Origin: Dolichospermum sp. DET69 | Lineage (GTDB): Bacteria > Cyanobacteriota > Cyanobacteriia > Cyanobacteriales > Nostocaceae | DNA length: 64,000 nt | Assembly: GCA_017355425.1 (NCBI GenBank) | Contig: CP070233.1 | Coordinates: forward strand, 1-64,000 | Direction of reading: 5' to 3' | Shown: in pieces, positions 36,823-44,917 of the stretch | Numbering within the stretch: the stretch's first letter is position 1 | Layout: each line of letters starts with the position of its first letter | Translations under genes and position numbers: made by a program | The notes under the pieces: generated by a model | What the model saw: only the letters and a program-made list of their open reading frames with translations | Database searches by the model: none | Told to the model about the DNA's origin: nothing

Positions 36823-37230
36823 TTACAAAGTTTCTAAGGCTAAAGGTTGCCAAATTTCCCCATACTTTTCTTTTAAAACCTGCCAAGCTTCTACTTGTCC
36901 TGGTTCGTATTCTCCGGGTTTACCCCATTGTAAAAATAGGCTTAATGCAGGTTCTGATTTTTCATCTAAAAACCGAATTGCATAAGTTGTAAAATTCCCT
37001 CTTTTTGCTTCACCCGTTTCAAATTTGACTTGGGTGATTTTGTCCATATTCAAATGAAATTCAAAGCCTTCTGTGTGCATATTCGCATATTTACCTTTGG
37101 GTAATTCGGCGTAAAATAGCTTTTCTATTTTTCCTCTGGCTTCTAAAACGGCAGCGCTGCTGGTGACAATTAAGCGCAAGGTTCCCAAGGTTTCACAAGC
37201 TTCTAAAAATTCTTTCAATGTTGTTGTCAT
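36823..37230 (-). CDS. ChuX/HutX-like heme utilisation family protein
   Basis: 135 residues. The fold signature is recognisable from MHTEGFEFHLNMDKITQVKFE and YAIRFLDEKSEPALSLFLQW, typical of the small ChuX/HutX group in cyanobacteria. Relatives bind haem or take part in haem degradation; the metal or haem ligands are not certain here. It heads a likely two-gene unit with the downstream exported protein. Start ATG at 37230. Confidence 0.75.
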   Translation of the reverse strand: MTTTLKEFLEACETLGTLRLIVTSSAAVLEARGKIEKLFYAELPKGKYANMHTEGFEFHLNMDKITQVKFETGEAKRGNFTTYAIRFLDEKSEPALSLFLQWGKPGEYEPGQVEAWQVLKEKYGEIWQPLALETL

Positions 37231-37305
37231 AGTTGTTTATTTTTCAGCGCCTAGGGTTTAATTTCTGATTTATAGCGTTTTTTGTGTAATATGATCAAGA
37301 GCAAA

Positions 37306-37470
37306 AGGGCGCGGAATTAAGAGGGCGCGGAATTAAGAGGGCGCGGAATTAAGAGGGCGCGGAATTAAGAGGGCGCGGAATTAAGAGGGCGCGGAATTAA
37401 GAGGGCGCGGAATTAAGAGGGCGCGGAATTAAGAGGGCGCGGAATTAAGAGGGCGCGGAATTAAGAGGGC
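37306..37470. repeat. 16-bp tandem repeat, about 10 copies
   Basis: Ten near-perfect units of AGGGCGCGGAATTAAG, followed by the palindrome GGGCGCAGGCCCTGCGCCCC that touches the phoH stop codon. The unit appears to be built from half of that palindrome plus GGAATTAA. A minisatellite; number of copies is likely variable between strains. Confidence 0.97.
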
Positions 37471-37485
37471 GCAGGCCCTGCGCCC

Positions 37486-38439
37486 CTACGTTTCGTATTT
37501 TTCATAAGCAGCAACAATGCGTTGTACTAAAGGATGACGCACTACATCTTTTTGCGAAAATTCGCAAACAGCAATTCCTTCTACATTTCTGAGAATCTGT
37601 AAAGCTACATCTAAACCCGATTTTTGATAGGGTGGTAAATCGGTTTGGGTAACGTCACCCGTAATCACCATGCGGGAGTTAAAACCCAACCGGGTTAAAA
37701 CCATTTTCATTTGCGCTGGTGTGGTATTCTGAGCTTCATCAACAATGATAAAGGCATTACTTAATGTCCTTCCTCGCATATAAGCTAGGGGTGCGACTTC
37801 GATGATTTCCCGTTCCATTAAGTTGGGGACTTTTTCGGGGTCTATAAATTCATTTATGGCATCATAAAGAGGACGTAAATAGGGATTGACTTTTTGCTGT
37901 AAGTCCCCTGGTAAAAAGCCGAGTTTTTCCCCTGCTTCCACTGCGGGACGGGTTAAAATCAGCTTCTCAAATTGATTACTGAGTAAGGCTTGAACAGCAA
38001 CGACTACAGCCAGATAGGTTTTCCCTGTTCCCGCAGGCCCAATACCAAAGGTTAAATCACGTCTCCGCAGTGCGTCTATATATTGGCGTTGGTGAAAGGT
38101 TTTGGCACGAACTTCTAAACCCCGACGAGTTTTAGCGAGGATATCCCGCTGTAAGTCCTGTAATTGGTCTTCTGTATTGGTGTCTAGGGCTTGACGGGCT
38201 GTGAGAATATCAGCACTAGAAATATTATTACCTTTACTCCACAAATTTTCTAGCGATCGCACTAATCTTTTTGCTAATTCTACTTGTTTAGCTGTTCCCG
38301 AAATTAATAATTCTTGTCCGCGCAGGACTAAGTTAGCTCCTGTTTGTTGCGATAGAAACTTGATATTTGCCTCTCCATATCCCGCTAATGCGATCGCACT
38401 GGACATACTAGGCAGTTGAATTATGCAATCATCTGCCAT
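37486..38439 (-). CDS. PhoH-like ATPase
   Basis: 317 residues. N-terminal KH-like part (residues 1-70), then the PhoH domain with Walker A GPAGTGKT, Walker B AFIIVDEAQN and the motif ITGDVTQTDLP. Members are ATPases, often linked to RNA metabolism and ribosome maturation (YbeZ type). It is the third gene of rpsP-KH-phoH on this strand, which supports a translation or RNA role. The stop lies directly next to a tandem-repeat array. Confidence 0.93.
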   Translation of the reverse strand: MADDCIIQLPSMSSAIALAGYGEANIKFLSQQTGANLVLRGQELLISGTAKQVELAKRLVRSLENLWSKGNNISSADILTARQALDTNTEDQLQDLQRDILAKTRRGLEVRAKTFHQRQYIDALRRRDLTFGIGPAGTGKTYLAVVVAVQALLSNQFEKLILTRPAVEAGEKLGFLPGDLQQKVNPYLRPLYDAINEFIDPEKVPNLMEREIIEVAPLAYMRGRTLSNAFIIVDEAQNTTPAQMKMVLTRLGFNSRMVITGDVTQTDLPPYQKSGLDVALQILRNVEGIAVCEFSQKDVVRHPLVQRIVAAYEKYET

Positions 38440-38805
38440 ATTATTGCTGAGTTGGGTGAAATGTGGATTTTAACAAAATTAATATTTTCCTATTAAATGT
38501 AGAATGAAAATTCTATAATTTTCTGTTAATTAAGGCTTATTAAATAAAACTCAAACACTTTATCAGGTTCTATACTATTCTTCCTTTCTGCCTTTCTTCT
38601 TTCTTCCTCCTGACTCGGTGACTCGGTGACTCGGTGACTCCTCCCAATATTGGGAAATAGGCTGACAACATTTGTTAATTCTTGGCTGGTAAATCCGCAA
38701 TAAACACAGAATTATTCGCCAAGATTTGACAATGCTGTTGTCCCCTGTCTCCATCTTTCCCAGAATTTAATCTGTTATCAACCATTTAAACTGACTAGTT
38801 GTAAT
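38440..38805. other. Gap between phoH and the KH-domain gene
   Basis: 366 bases. AT-rich half next to phoH, then CTTTCTTC low-complexity and TGACTCGG units (38608-38640). No gene, RNA or strong terminator recognised. Confidence 0.5.
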
Positions 38806-39231
38806 CTAGCGTAAACGTGGTTTAACAACAGGTTTGGGAATATTGTTCTCTCTTTCTTTCGACTTGGGTGGTAGTATCCGCTCTTCTTGTTCTTCATCAA
38901 AAGACGTACTATCCCGACTTTGGGAACTGGTTCCATAGATATCCAGGTATACTGATTGCCCAGCTAGTTCTGCTGCGGTGGCAATTACAGTGCGAATTGC
39001 CTGGATATTCCGTCCCCCTCGACCAAACACTTTTTCTTTATCTGTGCTGTTAAAAGCAATGCGAATCCAAATCCGGTTAAGGATTTGAGATACTTCACAA
39101 TCAACGCTTAAAGATTCTGGAGATTCTAAAAACGGTTGGACAAGAAACTGTACCAGCCCCACATAATTGGGACTGGTTGCTAGGGATTTAAGCTCAAAAC
39201 TATGATGCGGCTGTTGCACTGACCTGTTCAA
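38806..39231 (-). CDS. KH-domain RNA-binding protein (KhpA-like)
   Basis: The KH core spans about residues 26-105 ([21 protein letters not shown], then [18 protein letters not shown] with the GxxG loop in GRGGRN). The C-terminal tail is Glu/Lys/Pro-rich and disordered. The longest frame begins with TTG at 39231 and overlaps rpsP by 32 bases; GTG at 39219 is an alternative start with less overlap. Binds RNA; in other bacteria the small KH protein works with a partner in regulating translation and cell division. Coupled to rpsP. Confidence 0.88.
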   Translation of the reverse strand: MNRSVQQPHHSFELKSLATSPNYVGLVQFLVQPFLESPESLSVDCEVSQILNRIWIRIAFNSTDKEKVFGRGGRNIQAIRTVIATAAELAGQSVYLDIYGTSSQSRDSTSFDEEQEERILPPKSKERENNIPKPVVKPRLR

Positions 39232-39460
39232 AAACGTTAGCTTTTACGAGGATACTACGAACTGTATCGGTAGGTTGAGCGCCTTGTTGTAGTCGCTTAA
39301 CGATACCAGGAATGTCTAATTTTACTTCATCAGTTCTGGGGTTATAAAATCCTAGTTCTTCTAGGGGGCGGCCGTCACGACGAGCCAGACTGCTAATAGC
39401 AACAATCCGGTAACTTGCTTCGCGCTTTTTGCCAAATCTTTTTAAACGCAATTTGATCAT
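39200..39460 (-). CDS. rpsP: 30S ribosomal protein S16
   Basis: 86 residues with the S16 hallmarks: [37 protein letters not shown] and a C-terminal [18 protein letters not shown]. Small-subunit assembly protein. It heads rpsP-KH-phoH on the minus strand. From memory, ffh normally lies directly upstream of rpsP in cyanobacteria; here ffh is 12.6 kb upstream, separated by the cyanobactin island. Confidence 0.98.
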   Translation of the reverse strand: MIKLRLKRFGKKREASYRIVAISSLARRDGRPLEELGFYNPRTDEVKLDIPGIVKRLQQGAQPTDTVRSILVKANVFEQVSATAAS

Positions 39461-39734
39461 GTTGAGAAATGTTTCTCCTGTTCCTAGTGAGTGAGTTTGT
39501 AACTGATTGATAAGGAAGTGATGGGGATATTATACCCGCCTTCACAACTTCCAACACTGAAATGCTAATTTTAGCACTTTCTAGCCGTGAATGGCTATTA
39601 GTTTAGTTGTCAGTTGTCAGTTGTCAGTTGTCAGTTGTCGGTTGTCGGTAAGAAAGATATTCTTTTTGCCCCCTACTCCCGTGGTTTCGGGATAAAACAG
39701 TTGTAGTAACTCAACCTTTCCTCCATTACAAGAT

Positions 39735-40104
39735 TACTCGGTAAGCGTAAAGCTCAGTCACAAAGCGTGCTGAGATATAAGCGACACGGGCGAAAATATT
39801 TCGCCTAACTCGTTGACTAGTAACAGTAGGTGTGATATACTCTTAAAGGTTCCATAATTGAAGTATAACTAAACAACGTAAAAACTTAACTAATTTGGTT
39901 GAGTGCGTAGTCATACCTAACAGTATTGCAGTTTAGGAAAGCTAAATTTGGTGAAAAATGAAATACAAAAATCGAGTACGGTAGGGCATACCGGAATTAA
40001 CGCTTTAGGAGAATCGACCTCTGTTTTTGTTGGAGTAATCCAGCAATTGTAAGTTGGCTCATTGATTAAAGAATCTCAGTGTCTTTAGACGGTGAGAGTG
40101 TCAA
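39735..40104 (+). mobile_element. IS200/IS605-family remnant with tnpB C-terminus and right end
   Basis: Left-end signature CGGTAAGCGTAAAGCTCAG with a hairpin to GCTGAGAT (39739-39778) and right-end hairpin GAATCTCAGTGTCTTTAGACGGTGAGAGTG (about 40070-40099). Between them lies a fragment of a tnpB gene: the frame KSSTVGHTGINALGESTSV ending in TAA at 40050 is the usual C-terminus of cyanobacterial TnpB. The rest of tnpB and any tnpA are gone, so this is a non-autonomous derivative that still holds the ends and the region from which an omega-RNA is normally made. Confidence 0.7.
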
Positions 40105-40185
40105 CTGCACTAATTCATTATAAACAAGTTTGATAAATTATTGATTAGCGCATAGACTACTAGTTTGTCAAGATAAAAATGATGG

Positions 40186-40321
40186 ACTGTAGTGTGAGCG
40201 TCTCGCTCACGCGGGCAAGATGCCCGCACTACCAAAAACAAAAACCCGTCAAAATAAATTTGACAGCTCACGCGGGCAAGATGCCCGCACTACCAAAAAC
40301 CCGTCAAAATAAATTTAACAT
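40186..40321. repeat. Tandem pair of GCGGGCAAGATGCCCGCAC palindromes
   Basis: CTCACGCGGGCAAGATGCCCGCACTACC followed by AAACCCGTCAAAATAAATTT occurs twice in tandem (40207-40263 and 40266-40320). The palindrome is related to MITE family A cores. It lies just beyond the stop of the macrocyclase gene, on its 3' side, and may act as a terminator. Confidence 0.85.
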
Positions 40322-40333
40322 ACTACTACGTGC

Positions 40334-42466
40334 TTATTTCCGCACAGACCAAGAGCGAACTTGACCTAAAGTTACAGGAATTCTGTCACTAACATCAATG
40401 GTAAACAAAAACACCTTTTTAGCCCTGCTGCCATTTTCTGGGTCAAAAAACTTTAATTTCACATCCCAACAATCACTATTAATCCGACAAAAAGGACTTT
40501 TTTCCACTTCAATACTATCAAGCTGCATCCCTGTAGAAATAGCTTGAGAAAAACTAGAAGCAGCTTGAAAAGCATTAGTTACAGAAAAATTCAACGCTCG
40601 ATCTTTTGCCAATTGTCCTAAATTTTGCAAATCATAGTATACTCGATTTAAGAAACTACTCAAAGCCTTTCGCATGGCTATTTCTTGGGCTGGTGCAGTT
40701 TCTCCCGTAATTACAGTTTGCAAAGCCGCATCTACCAAACTATTGACTTTCCAGCCATACATTCCCCTAGTATTCGTAAGACTAATTACAGGCACAACTT
40801 GACCAGAAAATAACTCCACTGTTCTATCTGTTAACCTTGCAGGTATACTTACCCGTTCCACAAAATCATCACTGTTTTCTGGTTGAATTTGTCCCTCTAA
40901 CATTAAAATCAGGATTTCATAGATATCTGCGGCAAAACCGCTTACAGGTTCTAAAGCATAAATAGGAGTTAATTCTTGGTTGAGAGTCCAAATTAAAGGT
41001 TTAGCTTCCGTAGGATTTACTGACAAGTAATCAACCATTTGTCGGCTATCATAGGGATTAGCAGGGATAATTGCCCCGTCCATATTCACTGCTGGCATTA
41101 ACTGTTTAAAGGTGTCCCTTCTGGCTTCATTACCAAAATCATAACCAATAGTTCCTAAAGCATATACCAATTTAGAAGCTGCACTAGGGGTAATAGAATC
41201 AGTTGAGGAATTAATTCCCTGGCTAATAACTAAAGTTTCTCGTTCCCAGTCTCCGGCTGGGAATGCCGTCTCCAAGGCTCTGCCTGACGGTATAGTGAGA
41301 GGCAGAGCCTCTAATGTAGCATTCCCAGGTAGAACCTGGGAACGAGAGATTCCTACTCCTCTCTCCTCGTAGGAGAGGGGTTGGGGGTGAGGTTCTTGCA
41401 CTCCCTGGTAGGAGAGGGGTTGGGGGTGAGGTTCTAACCTTTCTCCCGTCAATAATTGAAACGCACCGGGAATATTCAACTTACCTAATAAACAGCGTTC
41501 TGGTTCTTCCACCTCTTCCGGGTTACAGGGAATAGCACTATTTAAAATTGCTTGACGCACTGCTTCAGCGTTGGGTTGTTCTCCTCGTTGCAATTGCAGA
41601 CTCATTAATAAGGCAGAAATACCTGTGACAATGGGTGCAGCGCAACTTGTCCCTTTTTCTCTGATAGGTTCTTCTGTTCCCGGTTGGGCGCCTAAAATGT
41701 TTTCACCGTTGGCCATTACCCCTTTATTTTGATATTCTCCGCCATAATTACTAAATTTAAACGGTTGGCCATCATCTCGCATTGCACCCACTGTAATCAC
41801 ACCAGGAAGAATAGAGGGAATACACCAACATTCACCTTTATCATTACCACCTGGGGCAACAATTAACATATTGTTATCTTGGCATTGTTTCACAGCACGG
41901 GCAAATAAATCTGGTGCTACTCCGGTTTGGGTGGGGTGACAAGCAGCAATATGAATCAGATTTGCTCCCCATTTCAAAGCCGTATTAATAGCATGAGTAA
42001 GGTTGACGGGGGAAATAAAATCATCACCAGCGAAGGAAATAGGAATATTTAATGCTGTACATAAAGGGGCAATACCAGGGGCAGGTGTGCCGTGTTGCCC
42101 TAAAATTGTGCTAGAAATGTGAGTAGCATGACCGGATAATTCAATGCGTTGTCTAATAGCTGGAGGGAAAGGTGCAAAAAATGCCTCCCGTTCTTTTTTT
42201 GCCTCTTCTTTATCGTGGTCGGGGTCGTCTTTTTTGTCTTTTTGTTGTTTGTTAAAATCTAAATATAAATTGAGATAATAATAGTATTCTTCGTTAAGTT
42301 CAATATCTTCTGCCCAATAGGGTTTAAATTGACTAAATTTTGCCCCTTGAAAACAACTGCGTTCTAAGTCGGCTGCACCATCAAGGATAGCAATTTTAAT
42401 GCGGGGGTCGCCTTTTGTGCGTGTCCAAATTTGGGAGATTCCGGGGATGTCGGTAAGGTTAGGCAT
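40334..42466 (-). CDS. Cyanobactin macrocyclase-type subtilisin-like protease, PatG/AcyG-like
   Basis: 710 residues. The N-terminal S8 domain has the triad Asp29 (ILDGAAD), His113 (SGHATH) and Ser274 (KGTSCAAP). A 60-residue charged insertion (about 50-108) sits between Asp and His, where PatG macrocyclases carry the capping helices that PatA lacks. The C-terminal domain (from 433, LVYALGTIGYDFG ... SPFCRINSDCWDVKLKFFD) is shared by PatA and PatG. No oxidase domain is present. Expected role: remove the follower and close the peptide ring. The linker (345-410) is made of in-frame dispersed repeats. Protein kinase or plain exported protease is less likely given the precursors nearby. Confidence 0.88.
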   Translation of the reverse strand: MPNLTDIPGISQIWTRTKGDPRIKIAILDGAADLERSCFQGAKFSQFKPYWAEDIELNEEYYYYLNLYLDFNKQQKDKKDDPDHDKEEAKKEREAFFAPFPPAIRQRIELSGHATHISSTILGQHGTPAPGIAPLCTALNIPISFAGDDFISPVNLTHAINTALKWGANLIHIAACHPTQTGVAPDLFARAVKQCQDNNMLIVAPGGNDKGECWCIPSILPGVITVGAMRDDGQPFKFSNYGGEYQNKGVMANGENILGAQPGTEEPIREKGTSCAAPIVTGISALLMSLQLQRGEQPNAEAVRQAILNSAIPCNPEEVEEPERCLLGKLNIPGAFQLLTGERLEPHPQPLSYQGVQEPHPQPLSYEERGVGISRSQVLPGNATLEALPLTIPSGRALETAFPAGDWERETLVISQGINSSTDSITPSAASKLVYALGTIGYDFGNEARRDTFKQLMPAVNMDGAIIPANPYDSRQMVDYLSVNPTEAKPLIWTLNQELTPIYALEPVSGFAADIYEILILMLEGQIQPENSDDFVERVSIPARLTDRTVELFSGQVVPVISLTNTRGMYGWKVNSLVDAALQTVITGETAPAQEIAMRKALSSFLNRVYYDLQNLGQLAKDRALNFSVTNAFQAASSFSQAISTGMQLDSIEVEKSPFCRINSDCWDVKLKFFDPENGSRAKKVFLFTIDVSDRIPVTLGQVRSWSVRK
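41240..41437. repeat. Dispersed repeats translated inside the macrocyclase linker
   Basis: Two repeat types are read in frame on the minus strand: EPHPQPLSY (twice, around 41345-41437, from GGAGAGGGGTTGGGGGTGAG) and SQVLPGNATLEALPLTIPSG with AFPAGDWERE (41240-41345), which contains the paired CGTTCCCAGTCTCCGGCTGG and CCAGGTAGAACCTGGGAACG arms. These are usually intergenic in cyanobacteria. Confidence 0.88.
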
Positions 42467-42535
42467 AGGTTTTGATTGTGTTATTGTAATTGATGTTATA
42501 ATTGTGGGTGAAAAGTCTAATTTTTTATAAAGTTA

Positions 42536-42952
42536 ATGCCAGCTAAAGATGTTTTTCATGATGCTGTTAGGATAGGGTTAGAAAAAGAAGGTTGGGTAAT
42601 TACAGATGATCCTTTAAGGATAGAAGTTGGTGATGTGGAAATGTATATTGATCTCGGTGCGGAACAAGTTTTAGCTGCTGAAAGAGAAGGAGAAAAAATA
42701 GCGGTGGAAATTAAGAGTTTTATTGGTACATCTAATATTTCTCAATTTCATCAAGCCATTGGACAATTTTTTAATTATCATTTGGCATTAGAAGAACAAC
42801 AACCAGAACGAGTTTTATATTTAGCTGTTCCTTCAGGAATTTATTACTCTTTCTTTCAATTGCAGTTTATTAAAACAGTTGTTCAGCGTTCCCAACTTAA
42901 AATCATGATTTATGATCCAGTTCAGGAGGTAATTGTAGCATGGAAAAACTAG
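42536..42952 (+). CDS. xisH: XisH family protein (fdxN element excision controlling factor)
   Basis: 138 residues beginning MPAKDVFHDAVRIGLEKEGW, with VEIKSFIGTSNISQFHQAIGQFFNY, the family hallmark. XisH resembles PD-(D/E)XK endonucleases (EIK motif). In Anabaena, XisH and XisI control excision of the fdxN element in heterocysts, but most homologues sit away from any such element, as here. Overlaps xisI by 13 bases, so the two are translated together. Why it lies inside a RiPP island is unclear; XisH/XisI pairs behave like accessory or addiction-like genes. Confidence 0.94.
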   Translation: MPAKDVFHDAVRIGLEKEGWVITDDPLRIEVGDVEMYIDLGAEQVLAAEREGEKIAVEIKSFIGTSNISQFHQAIGQFFNYHLALEEQQPERVLYLAVPSGIYYSFFQLQFIKTVVQRSQLKIMIYDPVQEVIVAWKN

Positions 42953-43275
42953 AACAATATCGCAATTATGTCAAACAAGTGATCACAGAATATGCTCAAT
43001 TAGGTTCAGCTAAAGATGAAATTGAACAACAATTGATTTTTGATACTTTTAGTGATCATTATCAATTAATGTATGTGGGTTGGAAAAATAGAAAACGGCA
43101 GCATGGTTGTGTTTTGCATTTAGATATTAAAGATCAGAAAATTTGGATACAACATGATGGAACTGAAATTGGTATAGCAGATGAGTTAGTTAAATTAGGA
43201 GTGCCAAAATCAGATATTGTTTTAGCATTTCATGAACCTTTAGTGAGACAATATACAGATTTTGCTGTTGGTTGA
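42940..43275 (+). CDS. xisI: XisI family protein (fdxN element excision controlling factor)
   Basis: 111 residues with the family pattern MEKLEQYRNYVKQVITEY, YQLMYVGW, RQHGCVLHLDIKDQKIWIQHDGTE and LAFHEPLVRQYTDFAVG. Always the partner of XisH; the 13-base overlap couples translation. The pair is complete here. No xisF or fdxN element ends are visible. Confidence 0.95.
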   Translation: MEKLEQYRNYVKQVITEYAQLGSAKDEIEQQLIFDTFSDHYQLMYVGWKNRKRQHGCVLHLDIKDQKIWIQHDGTEIGIADELVKLGVPKSDIVLAFHEPLVRQYTDFAVG

Positions 43276-43317
43276 TTTTCACATAAATTTTACATATTTT
43301 TTGGAAATATTTACATT

Positions 43318-43923
43318 ATGTCATACAGTGATTTTACTCTCAAAAAAGTTAAGCAAACCTTTGGCATAAATACCGTTGAAAATAAAAAGTTTCTGCCAGA
43401 AATCCAACCAATTGCTGCTAGTGCAACCCTGACTGATTTTTTAGCAGAAAGTTTGCCATTAGCTATAGCGACGGGAAGTGAAAAAGCTCGTTCTGAATTA
43501 ATCATTAGTCCGGTTTTACTAGAAGTACGTAAGATTTTAGAAAGAAAAATTAGTCTATTCTCTGGTGCGGATTTTACTGTAGATTCGGCTTTAGGATTGA
43601 ATGGAGTTTGTGATTTTGTTCTCAGTCTTTCAGCAGAACAGTTAGAAGTTGAAGCACCAGCAGTTATGATTGTGGAAGCTAAAAAATCAGACTTAAATCC
43701 GGGTATTGGCCAGTGTATTGCGGAAATGATTGCTGCTCAAAAATTTAATGAAATTAATAATCAATCTATTCCTACAATTTATGGTAGTGTGACTAATGGT
43801 ACTGTTTGGCGATTTCTACAATTAACCGAACAAACTGTAACAATTGATTTTACAGATTATTCACTTCCTCCTGTTGATGTCATTTTAGGAATTTTAGTTT
43901 GGATGGTAACTTCTCGTAATTAA
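43318..43923 (+). CDS. Predicted PD-(D/E)XK nuclease-like protein
   Basis: 201 residues, family not recognised by name, but common in cyanobacteria. Candidate catalytic residues are Glu60 (SELIISPVLLEVRK), Asp99 (GVCDFVLS) and Glu120-x-Lys122 (IVEAKKSD), in the order and spacing of PD-(D/E)XK restriction-like folds; QCIAEMIAAQKFNE follows as the usual helix. It is 42 bases after xisI in the same direction and may be in the same transcript. Activity is unproven. Confidence 0.7.
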   Translation: MSYSDFTLKKVKQTFGINTVENKKFLPEIQPIAASATLTDFLAESLPLAIATGSEKARSELIISPVLLEVRKILERKISLFSGADFTVDSALGLNGVCDFVLSLSAEQLEVEAPAVMIVEAKKSDLNPGIGQCIAEMIAAQKFNEINNQSIPTIYGSVTNGTVWRFLQLTEQTVTIDFTDYSLPPVDVILGILVWMVTSRN

Positions 43924-43928
43924 ATAAT

Positions 43929-44444
43929 TGTCTGAATCAGGATGTCCAGGATTTAAGGATTTACAGGATGTTACCCAACATTTCGGTGATTTTGTGATTT
44001 AATTTTGTTGGGTTGCGCTGTCGCTTAACCCAACCTACATCTACTGTATTCATCCTGTTCATCCTTTAATCCTGGATATCCTGATTCTGACACTTTTTGG
44101 CGTATGGTTTCAGATAGAGAACTCATGGTGATAAAGGAGTTTTTATTCCCCGTTTAACAGCTTCGGCTAAACCTTCAGATTTTCTTAATTGTCCCATTTG
44201 ATAAAGGGATATTAAAATTAATAATTCATAACGTTCGACAGAAGCAGCTAAACTTTCGGGTAAGTTAATAGTTATGGGAATTGTCATAAAAATAAAATTC
44301 TTTATTACAATTACAGTTTAGATGATGAAATTGTCTGAATCAGGATATCCAGGATATCCAGGATTTACAGGATGTTACCCAACATTTCGGTGATTTCGTG
44401 ATTTAATTTTGTTGGGTTGCGCTGTCGCTTAACCCAACCTACAT
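43929..44444. repeat. 115-bp direct repeats flanking a small ORF
   Basis: Copies at 43929-44043 and 44331-44444 run from TTGTCTGAATCAGGATRTCC through ACAGGATGTTACCCAACATT to GTTGGGTTGCGCTGTCGC and AACCCAACCTACAT. The 54-residue ORF on the minus strand (44123-44287) lies between them. The region 44288-44761 contains otherwise only the second copy and sequence next to the precursor repeats. Confidence 0.93.
44123..44287 (-). CDS. Small antitoxin-like protein
   Basis: 54 residues: MTIPITINLPESLAASVERY followed by ELLILISLYQMGQLRKSEGL and AEAVKRGIK. The beta-strand then helix layout (short ribbon followed by alpha helix) is that of ribbon-helix-helix or UPF0175-like antitoxins. There is no toxin gene next to it. 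It lies between two 115-bp direct repeats. I cannot name the family with certainty; expression is not shown. Confidence 0.5.
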   Translation of the reverse strand: MTIPITINLPESLAASVERYELLILISLYQMGQLRKSEGLAEAVKRGIKTPLSP

Positions 44445-44761
44445 CTTTTTTACGACTGGGAAACAGCTTAGAAGAATGTGCCAAAAAGTATAAAGGCTTC
44501 TGCCAAAAGTATAAACCCAAGGAGAAGAACCCAAGCCAATGCCACTGGGGTAGTAAGCTGTTGGCTGGGGTTCATCTCACAAATCAGGGTTCAACCACTA
44601 ACCCTAAAAAATCCAAGTCCGGTTTTCCACCTCCCCCGTGCCAGTGATAAACCCCCGAACTGACAGAGGTTGTCCGTCAATTCATCGAGGCAAACCGTGC
44701 GCCAAGGGATGTAGAAATAGACTTTTGATATTTTTTGAGGTGAGTGGTAGAATGGGGTGAC

Positions 44762-44917
44762 TTACTCCGCGTCGTCGCCCGCAAAAGGATTTTCATTTAC
44801 ATATCCCTTATATATATAATATAGGGCTGTAACCTGACCGCTTTGATCCTTAGCGGTGGAGGTAGTTTCGCGTTCTACGGGAGCAACTTGTTGGGGGCGG
44901 ATGTTCTTCTTAGTCAT
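44762..44917 (-). CDS. Cyanobactin precursor peptide 1
   Basis: 51 residues: leader MTKKNIRPQQVAPVERET and onward to SGQVTA, then the variable segment LYYIYKGYVNENP, then FAGDDAE. The leader and follower match anacyclamide-type AcyE precursors. In cyanobactin biosynthesis PatA-type protease frees the core N-terminus and PatG-type protease removes the follower and cyclises. The core ends in Pro, as macrocyclases of this family prefer. It is the longest of the four cores (12-13 residues). There is no Cys, Ser or Thr in the core, so heterocycles are not expected. The AAAAGGAAAA ribosome-binding site lies upstream. Confidence 0.9.
   Translation of the reverse strand: MTKKNIRPQQVAPVERETTSTAKDQSGQVTALYYIYKGYVNENPFAGDDAE

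Noticed and set aside
42536-43275. fdxN element of Anabaena type
   Set aside because: xisH and xisI are present but there is no xisF recombinase, no fdxN gene and no element ends; these pairs occur widely without the element.
44417-44663. Two overlapping plus-strand ORFs near 44.5 kb
   Set aside because: Low-complexity and shifted frames over repeat DNA; no start signals and no relation to known cyanobactin genes.
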